Shown here piece after piece: positions 16,922-24,701 of a DNA stretch of 50,082 nt. How positions within the stretch are numbered: the stretch's first letter is position 1; each line of letters begins with the position of its first letter. Origin of the DNA: an uncultured Lachnospiraceae bacterium (lineage in GTDB: Bacteria; Bacillota; Clostridia; Lachnospirales; Lachnospiraceae); the NCBI GenBank assembly GCA_934418055.1, contig CAKRWX010000001.1:1-50082 (forward strand), in the 5' to 3' direction. A program made the position numbers and the translations under genes. The notes under the pieces were generated by a model. The model did not search any database. It was not told where the DNA came from and saw only the letters and a list, made by a program, of their open reading frames with translations.

Positions 16922-17980
16922 TTACTCCTCTACACGGACTGCCCAGCGCATTTTCGTAGAGCGGGCTCTTGGATTCCGCACGCATTCTTCCGCAGACGGG
17001 CGCACCACGTCCTTGGAATACTCCGAATAAACACCCGCCCGGTATCCTTCTTTCAGCGCTGCTTTTACCAGTTTATCCTCTCCAGAATGGAAGGTCAAAA
17101 TCGCCGCTCTTCCGCCTGGTTTTAAGGCTCCTGGCAATTTCTCCATAAACTCGTATAACACCTCAAATTCCTGGTTCACATCAATACGCAGAGCCTGGAA
17201 TACCCGCTGGCAGGTCTTTTTGATGGTCTCTTTCTTCTCCTTTTCCGGAAGAAAATCCAATGTCTTCTCGATGATCTCCCGCAGCTTCGTGGTGGTATCC
17301 ACCCGCCGACCTTTGCGGATCTCATCGGTAATCGCTTTCGCTAACTCCTCGCAGTAAGGCTCATCGGAATTTTCATACAACATTCCCGCCAGTTCTTCCC
17401 TTCCGATGGTATCCAGACGTTCTGCCGCGCTGATCCCTTTCTGCTGGTTCAGACGCAGATCCAGAGGCCCATCCACCTTAAAAGAAAAACCACGTTTCGG
17501 GTTATCGATCTGCATGGAAGAAACGCCTAAATCCGCCAGAATGAAATCAAAGCCACCTACTTCTTTGGCGATCTCATCAATGGTACAGAAATTCTGCAGT
17601 TTGATCGTCAGCATGTCTTCCCCAAAACCCTGCTCTTCCAGGCGCTTTTTCGTCTTTGCCGACTCCTCCGGATCCACATCGGTGGCGTACATATGTCCCT
17701 GGCCTTTTAAGCACTGAAGCATGGCCTTGGTGTGACCGCCATAGCCTAAGGTGGCGTCAAATCCAACCTCTCCCGGCTGGATCTTTAAGAAGTCCAGGAT
17801 CTCATTTACCATAATGGAAATATGCATTCCCGCCGGGGTATTGCCTTTCTCGATCACGTGCTGGATGGTATCCTGGTATTTCTCCGGCTGTAGCTCTTTG
17901 TATTTTTCCTCAAATTTCTTGGGATATTTTCCCTTATACCGCACGCGGCGCTTGTGGGGCGTCTGCTGGTTTTCTTCCAT
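16922..17980 (-). CDS. rsmH: 16S rRNA (cytosine1402-N4)-methyltransferase RsmH-like
   Basis: A 352-residue SAM methyltransferase of the RsmH (MraW) family. It has FDATLGYGGHTKAML (74-88) as SAM motif I, then DFILADLGVSSMQIDNPKRGFSF and a conserved C-terminus FHSGEDKLVK ... PRARSTKMRWA. About 50 extra charged residues precede the usual start of the fold (MHISIMVNEIL). It is not in a division (mraZ-ftsL-ftsI) cluster but between an RNHCP protein and a nuclease-fold protein. It could be the sole RsmH or a second paralogue; that depends on the rest of the genome. Confidence 0.88.
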   Translation of the reverse strand: MEENQQTPHKRRVRYKGKYPKKFEEKYKELQPEKYQDTIQHVIEKGNTPAGMHISIMVNEILDFLKIQPGEVGFDATLGYGGHTKAMLQCLKGQGHMYATDVDPEESAKTKKRLEEQGFGEDMLTIKLQNFCTIDEIAKEVGGFDFILADLGVSSMQIDNPKRGFSFKVDGPLDLRLNQQKGISAAERLDTIGREELAGMLYENSDEPYCEELAKAITDEIRKGRRVDTTTKLREIIEKTLDFLPEKEKKETIKKTCQRVFQALRIDVNQEFEVLYEFMEKLPGALKPGGRAAILTFHSGEDKLVKAALKEGYRAGVYSEYSKDVVRPSAEECVRNPRARSTKMRWAVRVEE

Positions 17981-18028
17981 AGAATTCTCCTTCTTCTGTC
18001 TGCATTTCCTTTTGCAGCCGAATTTTCG

Positions 18029-18454
18029 TCACTTCAAACTGCCCTCTCCGCCCATCAGCCGGGTCATCTCCTCAATCCGCTCCAGTGGGAACGGCGGCTC
18101 ACATAACGGCTTCATGGCAATGCTCATCAGCTTCATGGGATTGTCGTCTGCTGCCACGCGGTTGGAACTTAAGGCCCCACAGCGCTTACAGCGATGGATA
18201 ATGGCCCACTCGCCGCCTTTCCGCACCCAGACTGCCACCGGCTCCATAATACCGCCACAGTCCGACTCCCGGTCTCCTGGTTCGATATCCACATGAAAGC
18301 TGGACAGACAGTTGGGACAATGATTCCGATGCCCGCTGCCAGCGTGATCCGGTGTGCAGAGTCTTCCGCAGACTTTGCAGGTGAAAGTTTCATTGCATGG
18401 GTGAGTTTTATAGTAACCTTTTTCGTATAATTTGCGTTTATTTTCGCGATTCAT
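18029..18454 (-). CDS. RNHCP domain zinc-ribbon protein
   Basis: A 141-residue protein with the name-giving motif RNHCPNC (43-49) and paired cysteines C26-x2-C29, C46-x2-C49 and C89-x2-C92, which should form zinc knuckles. Function is unknown for the family; a nucleic-acid or ribosome-linked role is only a guess from zinc ribbons and the adjacent rRNA methyltransferase gene. AGGAGG precedes the ATG. It is first in an operon with rsmH (48-base gap) and the PD-(D/E)XK gene. Confidence 0.88.
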   Translation of the reverse strand: MNRENKRKLYEKGYYKTHPCNETFTCKVCGRLCTPDHAGSGHRNHCPNCLSSFHVDIEPGDRESDCGGIMEPVAVWVRKGGEWAIIHRCKRCGALSSNRVAADDNPMKLMSIAMKPLCEPPFPLERIEEMTRLMGGEGSLK

Positions 18455-18489
18455 GATTGATCCTCCTGAAAATGTGTTGTTCCAGATTT

Positions 18490-18582
18490 CCGGGAGGAAT
18501 GGCGTGTGTTCAGATTTGCCAGACCTCCCGGTCAGGCCACACGATCCAGTAATAAATTAAGATGTTTCAAACAGTTCTCCTT
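18490..18582 (-). promoter_or_regulatory. RNHCP leader: hairpin and possible short leader ORF
   Basis: On the minus strand, AAAGGAGAA is followed at good distance by TTG (18570), opening a 12-codon frame (MKHLNLLLDRVA) that stops at 18532. Directly after the stop a hairpin begins: CCGGGAGG-x2-TGGC pairs with GCCA-x2-CCTCCCGG (18531-18490), with a 14-base loop. There is no T-run, so this is not a simple terminator. It lies about 35 bases upstream of the RNHCP start and could modulate its expression. Confidence 0.45.
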
Positions 18583-18622
18583 TATCTTACCTATGATTTA
18601 CTATAAATATAGTTAAATAGTT

Positions 18623-18771
18623 ACCTCTATGTAACTGTTCAGTAGGTCTGCGCATTCACTGCGCTGACCGTACGAAAACATGGGCTTGCAGGCAAAAATC
18701 CCATTGCCGAAGGCAATTTTCAATGGATTTTTGCTCGTAACTGTGCAGGTACTGAACAGTTACACCTCTAT
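18623..18771. mobile_element. MITE-like element with 8-bp target duplication
   Basis: A 133-base element (18631-18763) with perfect 14-base terminal inverted repeats GTAACTGTTCAGTA / TACTGAACAGTTAC. It is flanked by identical 8-base direct repeats ACCTCTAT (18623-18630 and 18764-18771). The interior has a second palindrome (CAAAAATCCCATTG / CAATGGATTTTTG) around TTGCC-GAA-GGCAA. It encodes no protein. The rest of this 387-base gene-free stretch (18455-18841) holds the RNHCP leader on its left and AT-rich sequence on its right. Confidence 0.85.
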
Positions 18772-18841
18772 TATAATTGCCATCCAGTTACTTGTCAAAA
18801 ATTTTACTCCATCACATTTCAAATGAAATAGTATTTCCTGC

Positions 18842-19338
18842 CTACCACAGATTTTTTAGCGTATCCAGTTCTAATGGAAACTGATGACGGTTATGCTTCT
18901 GGATCGTCAATTCCACATCAAGGCCTTCTTGATTTGCCGCATCATACAATTGCTTTGCCAGCGGAAGGCAGTCCTCATCATCGGAACCACAGAAAATCCG
19001 AAGCTCAATCCCCTTTTTCTGGATCGCTTGAAGCACTTCTTCCATATGATCCTCCAAAACCGGAATCCACGGGCTCTGCAAGATCAGCCGTTCACAGCAT
19101 GCAGAGGAAAATGCAACCGCCCGCAGAAGCATATCACATCCGGCAGAAAAACCACCACAGACGATTTCCTGATAACCTTCATTCTGTACTGCCTCCAGTG
19201 CTTTCGCCACTGGCTCTTCCCTGCCAATACCGGTTCCCAATCTTCCCGCGCTGTCTCTCCATTTTGGGTATTTCCATGAACCGCCAGAAACAACTTGTCT
19301 GCCGTCTTTCCGTTCCAGGAAAACACCGCTTCCGACTT
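18842..19338 (-). pseudogene. Alpha/beta hydrolase remnant
   Basis: Two frames carry parts of one hydrolase-like protein. One holds KLFLAVHGNTQNGE and EDWEPVLAG (about 19220-19310). After a frame change near 19220 the other holds EEPVAKALEAVQNEGYQEIVCGGFSAGCDMLL (nucleophile-elbow-like GFSAG), SPWIPVLEDH and KHNRHQFP. The stretch normally linking the HGN oxyanion region to the elbow is very short, so some sequence seems to be lost besides the frame change. There is no start codon of its own; the N-terminal part runs on from the deaminase remnant. Confidence 0.7.
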
Positions 19339-19639
19339 GGCAGCCGCATCTGCATAGCGCTCTTTTCCCCACCAGTTTGGCATCAGTTCTTTCAGCGTCA
19401 CGGTTTCTCTGGTCTCGTAATTCACCATGATCTCCATGTTTTCATTTTCTTCGTTTAACTGATACAGAAACTCACGGCAAGCACCGCAAGGCATTCCGCT
19501 GCCGCCTCCAGACGGCGCTTGATCCCGGAAAGAGATCAGCCACATGATGCGCATAGATAAACGGCGTCACATCCTCCGGATGATATTCCTTTTGGGCTTT
19601 TGTGTAAAGTTCTCCCCAAATATCCATAATATTCTCCAT
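19339..19639 (-). pseudogene. Cytidine deaminase-like remnant
   Basis: An N-terminal piece starts at 19639 (MENIMDIWGELYTKAQKEYHPEDVTPFIYAHHVA). The frame then shifts near 19545, and the C-terminal piece continues as ISFRDQAPSGGGSGMPCGACREFLYQL ... LMPNWWGKERYADA. The PCGAC zinc-ligand motif survives, but the His/Cys-Ala-Glu catalytic segment expected between the two pieces is missing. So the gene is broken by an internal deletion plus frameshift, and an active enzyme is not expected. It lies downstream of the rpsI terminator. Confidence 0.75.
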
Positions 19640-19705
19640 TGTAGTATACTTTTCATAATTTTTCCAGCAACTGATGGTTTCCTGTAAAACATCACTTGCT
19701 ATATA

Positions 19706-19738
19706 CAAAAATCCCCGGAAACATAACATTTCCGGGGA
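19706..19738 (-). terminator. Terminator after rpsI
   Basis: On the minus strand, a 10-base perfect stem TCCCCGGAAA / TTTCCGGGGA with a 7-base loop, followed by TTTTTG. It closes the rplM-rpsI transcript and separates it from the pseudogenes. Confidence 0.9.
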
Positions 19739-19767
19739 TAGATCTCTTTGATCGATATTCGATTGAA

Positions 19768-20160
19768 TTATCGTTTGGAGAACTGTGGAGCACGACGAGC
19801 TGCTTTTAAGCCGTACTTCTTTCTCTCTTTCATTCTTGGGTCTCTTGTTAAGAAACCAGCTTTCTTCAGAACTGGACGATACTCAGCGTCTGCCTGCAGA
19901 AGTGCACGGGAGATACCGTGACGGATTGCACCAGCCTGGCCAGTGAAACCACCACCACGAACGTTAACCAGAACATCGAACTTGTCGATAGTCTCGGTAG
20001 CTACCAGTGGCTGACGAACAACCAGCTTTAAGGTCTCAAGACCTAAATACTCGTCGATGTCTCTTTTATTGATTGTGATTTTACCAGTACCTGGTACCAG
20101 ATATACTCTAGCGATAGATTTTTTTCTTCTTCCTGTTCCGTAAAACTTAGTGTTTGCCAT
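19768..20160 (-). CDS. rpsI: 30S ribosomal protein S9
   Basis: A 130-residue S9 with the N-terminal [19 protein letters not shown] and the C-terminal basic tail [14 protein letters not shown], which reaches the P-site tRNA. The final Lys-Arg is the conserved SKR/YSKR end. It lies 28 bases downstream of rplM, the usual L13-S9 pair, behind an AGGAGG-type site. Confidence 0.98.
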   Translation of the reverse strand: MANTKFYGTGRRKKSIARVYLVPGTGKITINKRDIDEYLGLETLKLVVRQPLVATETIDKFDVLVNVRGGGFTGQAGAIRHGISRALLQADAEYRPVLKKAGFLTRDPRMKERKKYGLKAARRAPQFSKR

Positions 20161-20188
20161 TATATTTTCCTCCTTTCAGTTCCTTCAA

Positions 20189-20623
20189 TTAAAACTTGAA
20201 TTCCAAAACTTCTGGTTTCTGAGCTGCCTGCTCATGCTCTGGGCCAGCGTATACGTGAAGTTTTGTGATCATGCTCTTTCCTAAAGGTCCCTTTGGAAGC
20301 ATACCCTTAACTGCAAGCTCAACAACCTTCTCAGGTTTCTTAGCCATCATCTCACGTAAGGTAGTCTCTTTCATACCACCTACGTAATCAGAGTGATGAT
20401 AGTAAATCTTCTGATCTAATTTCTTACCAGTTACTTTCACTTTATCAGCGTTTACGATTACTACATAATCACCGCAATCCATATGTGGTGTGTAGATCGG
20501 TTTATTTTTACCTCTTAAAACTTTTGCTACTTCAGAAGCTAAACGTCCTAATGTATATCCGGTAGCGTCAACTACGTACCATTTTCTCTCGATTGTCGCT
20601 GGACTAGCCATAAAACTCTTCAT
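20189..20623 (-). CDS. rplM: 50S ribosomal protein L13
   Basis: A 144-residue L13 ([25 protein letters not shown] ... [15 protein letters not shown] ... [13 protein letters not shown]). Start ATG 20623 is preferred over the internal MASP codon because AGGAGG is 7 bases upstream. It heads the rplM-rpsI unit, with its own promoter and a structured leader. Confidence 0.98.
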   Translation of the reverse strand: MKSFMASPATIERKWYVVDATGYTLGRLASEVAKVLRGKNKPIYTPHMDCGDYVVIVNADKVKVTGKKLDQKIYYHHSDYVGGMKETTLREMMAKKPEKVVELAVKGMLPKGPLGKSMITKLHVYAGPEHEQAAQKPEVLEFKF

Positions 20624-20683
20624 TGGTCAACCTCCTGTGATATTCCCATGATTTCAATGATCTTGTTGCTTAACATATATGGT

Positions 20684-20719
20684 AAAATGCGGTCTCCGGG
20701 GCTTTGGCTACAGCATTTT
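20684..20719 (-). promoter_or_regulatory. rplM leader hairpin (L13-leader-like)
   Basis: In the roughly 110-base leader of rplM, AAAATGC (20719-20713 on the minus strand) pairs with GCATTTT (20690-20684). The enclosed loop contains AGCC and CCCCGGAG segments. L13-type autoregulatory leaders are known upstream of rplM in Firmicutes; this match is by position and shape only. Confidence 0.5.
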
Positions 20720-20740
20720 CTCCTAACGTCACAGTTATAC

Positions 20741-20769
20741 ATTATATAACACTGCATCTGGTGTGTCAA
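20741..20769 (-). promoter_or_regulatory. Promoter for rplM-rpsI
   Basis: On the minus strand, consensus TTGACA (20769-20764), 17 bases, and TATAAT (20746-20741): a perfect sigma-A promoter, fitting a highly expressed ribosomal operon. Confidence 0.92.
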
Positions 20770-20828
20770 CCTTTTTTTGGCGGAAAACCTAGTGTTTTTC
20801 AAAAGTTTTCCACAAAAAATCCGGATTT

Positions 20829-21953
20829 TTACGGGATTATCCCCTCTGTCAGGAACCATTCTGGGGAAAATGGCTTCCCTGTCCACTCTGTATCCTCAAA
20901 ATCCAGGAATTGATCCCAGTTATCCACAGGGACCAGCACATTTTCCCCAGCTTCTGTGAACTGATAATAACCATAATCTTTTCCCACCTGGATCCGCGGC
21001 TTTCCATTTCTCTCGCCCTCCAGATCCGCCGCGTACACCCGTCTGGCTCCGTTGCGCACCGCCTGATGGCTCACACGCATGAGCAGGGCGTCAAAAAACT
21101 CGTCCTCGCACCGTCCGATCACCAGATACGCCTGTTTTTTCTCCAGAACCTCTGTCTGGATCAGCCGGTAACTCCAGTGCTTATTCTCCCCGGCGATCAC
21201 CGGGCGCAGCTCCTTCTCATATTCCATGCTGATCAGGGTCAGACCTCTGGCGGGAGCCGTTGGGCCTGCTGCCTGGCGGTTTCTGGCCTCTAAGATCTCC
21301 TCCATGTGCTCCGGCGGATACACGCCCATTCCCACTTTCATCAAAGTTCCGGCGATGATCCTCACCATGTTATAGAGGAAACCGCTGCCGCTGATGCGGA
21401 TATGGATCATGTCCTCCGCGTCTTTTGTCACATCCAGACTGTAGATCGTCCGGACTGTCTCCTCTGCCTGGGTCCGCACCGTACAGAAACTCTTAAAATC
21501 ATGCTCTCCTAACAGGTATTTCGCCGCCTGCTGCATTTTCTCCACATCCATATCAAAATAGCAGAAATAGGAATACAGTCTTCTGGTAGGCATGGAGATC
21601 TTCCGATTTAAGATCCGGTACTCATAAGTTTTGATACAATTCTGTTTTCTCGGATGCCAGTCCAGAGGCACCTCATCGCTCTGCAGCACACGGATGTCCT
21701 CCGGCAGACGCTGATTTAAGGCAAAACAGATCTTATCTGCAGGCATCCGGTTCTCCGTATCAAACACCGCCACTGCTCCTTCTGCGTGGACGCCGGAATC
21801 GGTCCTGCTGGCCCCTATAACCGCAACAGGCTCCCTCAGAAGTTCTGAGAGAGCTTGATTTAACACTTCTTCTATGGTAATTCCATTGGGCTGGAGCTGC
21901 CACCCGCAATAATTTGTCCCGTCATAAGCCAGGACCATTCTTACTCGCTTCAT
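20829..21953 (-). CDS. truA: tRNA pseudouridine(38-40) synthase TruA with C-terminal extension
   Basis: Forms pseudouridine at positions 38-40 of the tRNA anticodon arm. Residues 1-245 are a complete TruA: AYDGTNYCGWQ (9-19), catalytic Asp52 in SRTDSGVHA, and NMVRIIAGTL (195-204). The total is 374 residues against about 245 for most TruA. Residues about 255-374 form an extra domain (WSYRLIQTEVLEKKQAYLVIGRC; GKDYGYYQF; VPVDNWDQFLDF) that I do not recognise. The start lies 14 bases after ecfT. It is usually found right after ecfT, as here. Confidence 0.95.
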   Translation of the reverse strand: MKRVRMVLAYDGTNYCGWQLQPNGITIEEVLNQALSELLREPVAVIGASRTDSGVHAEGAVAVFDTENRMPADKICFALNQRLPEDIRVLQSDEVPLDWHPRKQNCIKTYEYRILNRKISMPTRRLYSYFCYFDMDVEKMQQAAKYLLGEHDFKSFCTVRTQAEETVRTIYSLDVTKDAEDMIHIRISGSGFLYNMVRIIAGTLMKVGMGVYPPEHMEEILEARNRQAAGPTAPARGLTLISMEYEKELRPVIAGENKHWSYRLIQTEVLEKKQAYLVIGRCEDEFFDALLMRVSHQAVRNGARRVYAADLEGERNGKPRIQVGKDYGYYQFTEAGENVLVPVDNWDQFLDFEDTEWTGKPFSPEWFLTEGIIP

Positions 21954-21967
21954 AAATATTCTCCAGA

Positions 21968-22768
21968 TTAAAACAGGATTCTTCCTGCCACGATCAATAC
22001 TAAATAGACAGCATAAACCAGGTACGCCTTATGATCCCGTTTCTCATATTTCAACGGTTTCATCTTGGTGCGCCCTTCGCCGCCCCGGTAACATCTGGCC
22101 TCCATGGCCATAGCCAGGTCAGTAGCCCGGCGGAACGCGGAAATAAATAACGGAACCAGTAACGGAACCATGCTCTTGGCCTTCTGAATCAGGTTGCCGG
22201 TCTCAAAATCCGCGCCTCTTGCCATCTGCGCCTTCATGATCTTGTCCGTCTCTTCCACCAGGATCGGGATAAACCGCAAGGCAATAGACATCATCATGGA
22301 AATCTCGTGAACCGGCACATGGATCACATTTAAAAATCCAAGGCTCTTCTCCAATCCGTCCGTCAACTGATTCGGTGTCGTCGTCAGGGTCATCACCGAT
22401 GATCCGATCACCAGGTACATCAACCGCAGTCCCATAAAGCAGGCTGTGGCAATACCTTCCTGAGTGATCTTCAAAAATCCGATCTGAAACAACACCTTAC
22501 CATCCGTCAAAAACAGGTTAAAGCTGACACTGATCAAAAGCAGGAATACGATCGCCTTCAATCCACGCACCATAAAGGAAAATGGCACCTTGGACAGCCG
22601 GATGCACATCGCCAGAAATAATGTTGCGATCACATAGGTCACGATATTGTCCGAAAGAAACAGGGAAATGATAAATACCATCGTCCCGAATAATTTAGTT
22701 CTTGGATCCATCCGGTGGATCACCGAGTCCACCGGATAGTATTGTCCCAGCGTAATATCTCTAATCAT
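21968..22768 (-). CDS. ecfT: ECF transporter transmembrane protein EcfT
   Basis: The scaffold membrane subunit of a group II energy-coupling-factor vitamin transporter; it couples the two ATPases to interchangeable S components. It is 266 residues with about five to six membrane segments. The coupling-helix motifs are recognisable as QMARGADFE and AMEARCYRGG (ARG/ARC signatures). It follows ecfA2 by 19 bases. Confidence 0.96.
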   Translation of the reverse strand: MIRDITLGQYYPVDSVIHRMDPRTKLFGTMVFIISLFLSDNIVTYVIATLFLAMCIRLSKVPFSFMVRGLKAIVFLLLISVSFNLFLTDGKVLFQIGFLKITQEGIATACFMGLRLMYLVIGSSVMTLTTTPNQLTDGLEKSLGFLNVIHVPVHEISMMMSIALRFIPILVEETDKIMKAQMARGADFETGNLIQKAKSMVPLLVPLFISAFRRATDLAMAMEARCYRGGEGRTKMKPLKYEKRDHKAYLVYAVYLVLIVAGRILF

Positions 22769-22787
22769 GTTCTCCTCCAGCCCATGG

Positions 22788-23636
22788 CTACTGATTCAAA
22801 AGCTTTAAGATCGCGTCTTTTGCTTCTTCCACCGTTGTAATGTGATCTCCAATGGGCACTCCATGCTCTTTTAAGGCATGGGTAATGTAAGTTACCTGCG
22901 GTGCCGCCAGACCAATGGCCTCCAGTTCCTTGTAATGCTCAAAAACTTCCTTAGGAGTCCCGTCAAAGACCTTCTCGCCATGGTTCATCACCATCAGACG
23001 GTCCGCGTATCTGGCGATATCCTCCATGCTGTGGGAAACCAGGATAATGGTCATTCCCTTCTCATCATGCAGTTCCTTGATCTGATCCAGGATCTCATCT
23101 CTTCCTTTTGGATCCAATCCCGCTGTCGGCTCGTCTAAAATCAGCACCTCCGGCCCCATAGCCAGTACACCAGCTATGGCAACCCGCCGCTTCTGTCCGC
23201 CTGACAGCTCAAATGGAGACTGTTTCCAGAATTTTTCATCCAGTTTCACCAGCCTCAGTGCCTCTTCTGCCCGGCTCTTGATCTCTTCTTCCGTAAATCC
23301 CAGGTTTTTCGGCCCGAAACATACATCCGAAAATACATCAATCTCAAATAACTGATGCTCCGGATACTGGAACACCAGTCCTACTTTGCTTCTTAATTCC
23401 TTCAGACTATATCCTTCACTGTGGATATCCGTTCCATTATATAGGATCCGGCCGCTGGTAGGCTTGATCAGACCATTGAGATGCTGGATCAAGGTCGATT
23501 TACCAGATCCCGTATGGCCGATCAGACCCACGAACTGTCCGTCCGGTATCTCAAAGTTCACATCTTTTAAGGCATACTGCTCAAAAGCGGTTCCATCTCC
23601 GTATTTATAAGTTAAATGTTCTGCTTTTATCGACAT
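22788..23636 (-). CDS. ecfA2: ECF transporter ATPase EcfA2
   Basis: ABC ATPase of the ECF module, 282 residues from the ATG at 23636. I reject the longer reading, which would overlap ecfA1, because AGGAGA precedes 23636 and homologues start MSIKxEHLTYxY. It has Walker A GHTGSGKST, the signature LSGGQKRR, Walker B VLILDEPTAGLDP and an H-loop VSHSMED. It pairs with EcfA1 to drive uptake through EcfT. Confidence 0.96.
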   Translation of the reverse strand: MSIKAEHLTYKYGDGTAFEQYALKDVNFEIPDGQFVGLIGHTGSGKSTLIQHLNGLIKPTSGRILYNGTDIHSEGYSLKELRSKVGLVFQYPEHQLFEIDVFSDVCFGPKNLGFTEEEIKSRAEEALRLVKLDEKFWKQSPFELSGGQKRRVAIAGVLAMGPEVLILDEPTAGLDPKGRDEILDQIKELHDEKGMTIILVSHSMEDIARYADRLMVMNHGEKVFDGTPKEVFEHYKELEAIGLAAPQVTYITHALKEHGVPIGDHITTVEEAKDAILKLLNQ

Positions 23637-23655
23637 CTCGTAATCTCCTGTCTTC

Positions 23656-24537
23656 TTAAAGCTTGATCTGACCTGGGAATTTCTGGGCAAAAATCGGTAG
23701 AATCTGCTCCATAAATTCTTCCTGGGAAAGAATTCCCTCTGGAAGATCGACCCCGGCTTTTTTCAGTTCATAGGCAAGTTCTGTCACCTGCGGCACATCC
23801 AGACGATAGGACTTTAATTCATCTACCTTTGAGAAGATCTCTCTCGGTGTTCCGTCCATCACCAGTTTTCCATCGTCCATCACGATCACCCGATCCGCAT
23901 GGATCACTTCTTCCATATAATGGGTGATCAGCAGCACCGTGATGCCTTCTTTCTGGTTCAGCTCCCGCACGGTCTTGATTACTTCCTTGCGGCCATTAGG
24001 ATCCAGCATGGCCGTCGGCTCATCCAGCACGATACACTCCGGCTTCATGGCCATAACTCCGGCGATTGCCACTCTCTGCTTCTGTCCACCAGACAGCTTG
24101 TTGGGGGATTTATAGCGGTAAGCGGTCATTCCCACTGCCTCCAGGCTCTCGTCCACCCGTTTCCAGATGTCGTCAGTGGGAACACCGATATTCTCCGGGC
24201 CAAATCCCACGTCTTCTTCTACTACATTACCAATGATCTGGTTGTCCGGGTTCTGGAATACCATTCCTGCCTTTTTCCGAATCTCCCAGATCGCATCTTC
24301 ATCCGCCGTATTCATACCGGACACCCACACAGTGCCATCTGTAGGCGTCAAAATGCCGTTAATCTGCTTGGCAAAGGTGGATTTACCAGAACCATTATGT
24401 CCCAGGATTGCCACAAAACTGCCCTTGGCAATATCCAGGCTTAATCCATCGATGGCGCGGTCCACTTCCACTTCTTTTTCTTCTTCATCATGTCTGATAT
24501 AATCAAAAATCAATTTACTAGCCTTTATGATGCCCAT
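23656..24537 (-). CDS. ecfA1: ECF transporter ATPase EcfA1
   Basis: The partner ABC ATPase, 293 residues. It has Walker [10 protein letters not shown] (46-54), the signature LSGGQKQR, Walker [14 protein letters not shown] and the switch ITHYMEE. An acidic, Lys/Glu-rich insertion (residues 17-26, [10 protein letters not shown]) interrupts the first strand, as is common in EcfA1. It is the first gene of the ecfA1-ecfA2-ecfT-truA unit and has its own promoter, because the upstream rplQ is cut off by the inserted cell-wall-binding genes. Confidence 0.96.
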   Translation of the reverse strand: MGIIKASKLIFDYIRHDEEEKEVEVDRAIDGLSLDIAKGSFVAILGHNGSGKSTFAKQINGILTPTDGTVWVSGMNTADEDAIWEIRKKAGMVFQNPDNQIIGNVVEEDVGFGPENIGVPTDDIWKRVDESLEAVGMTAYRYKSPNKLSGGQKQRVAIAGVMAMKPECIVLDEPTAMLDPNGRKEVIKTVRELNQKEGITVLLITHYMEEVIHADRVIVMDDGKLVMDGTPREIFSKVDELKSYRLDVPQVTELAYELKKAGVDLPEGILSQEEFMEQILPIFAQKFPGQIKL

Positions 24538-24575
24538 AGTTTTCCTTTCTTTGTCCGAACCTCATATGCTAATTC

Positions 24576-24604
24576 ATTTTAGTGTAAAAGGAGATATTAG
24601 TCAA
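24576..24604 (-). promoter_or_regulatory. Promoter for ecfA1-ecfA2-ecfT-truA
   Basis: On the minus strand, TTGACT (24604-24599), 17 bases, and TAAAAT (24581-24576), about 40 bases before ecfA1. Confidence 0.8.
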
Positions 24605-24633
24605 GAAATAAAACGTTTGTACACAGAATGGAC

Positions 24634-24673
24634 CAAAAAAAGGGCCTCTGTCCACAATCTACAGAGATCCCTT
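24634..24673 (-). terminator. Terminator after the cell-wall-binding gene pair
   Basis: On the minus strand, GGGATCTCTGT pairs with ACAGAGGCCC, followed by seven T. It isolates the secreted-protein pair from ecfA1. Confidence 0.88.
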
Positions 24674-24701
24674 TTCTTTCAACACCCTTTATCCTAGATC
24701 T

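Noticed and set aside
19084..19554. Intact 156-residue gene on the minus strand
   Set aside because: It joins the second half of a deaminase to the first piece of a hydrolase; it is better read as part of two pseudogenes.
20929..20940. Single TTATCCACA 9-mer in truA
   Set aside because: An isolated copy inside coding sequence encoding a normal stretch of TruA; not treated as a regulatory site.
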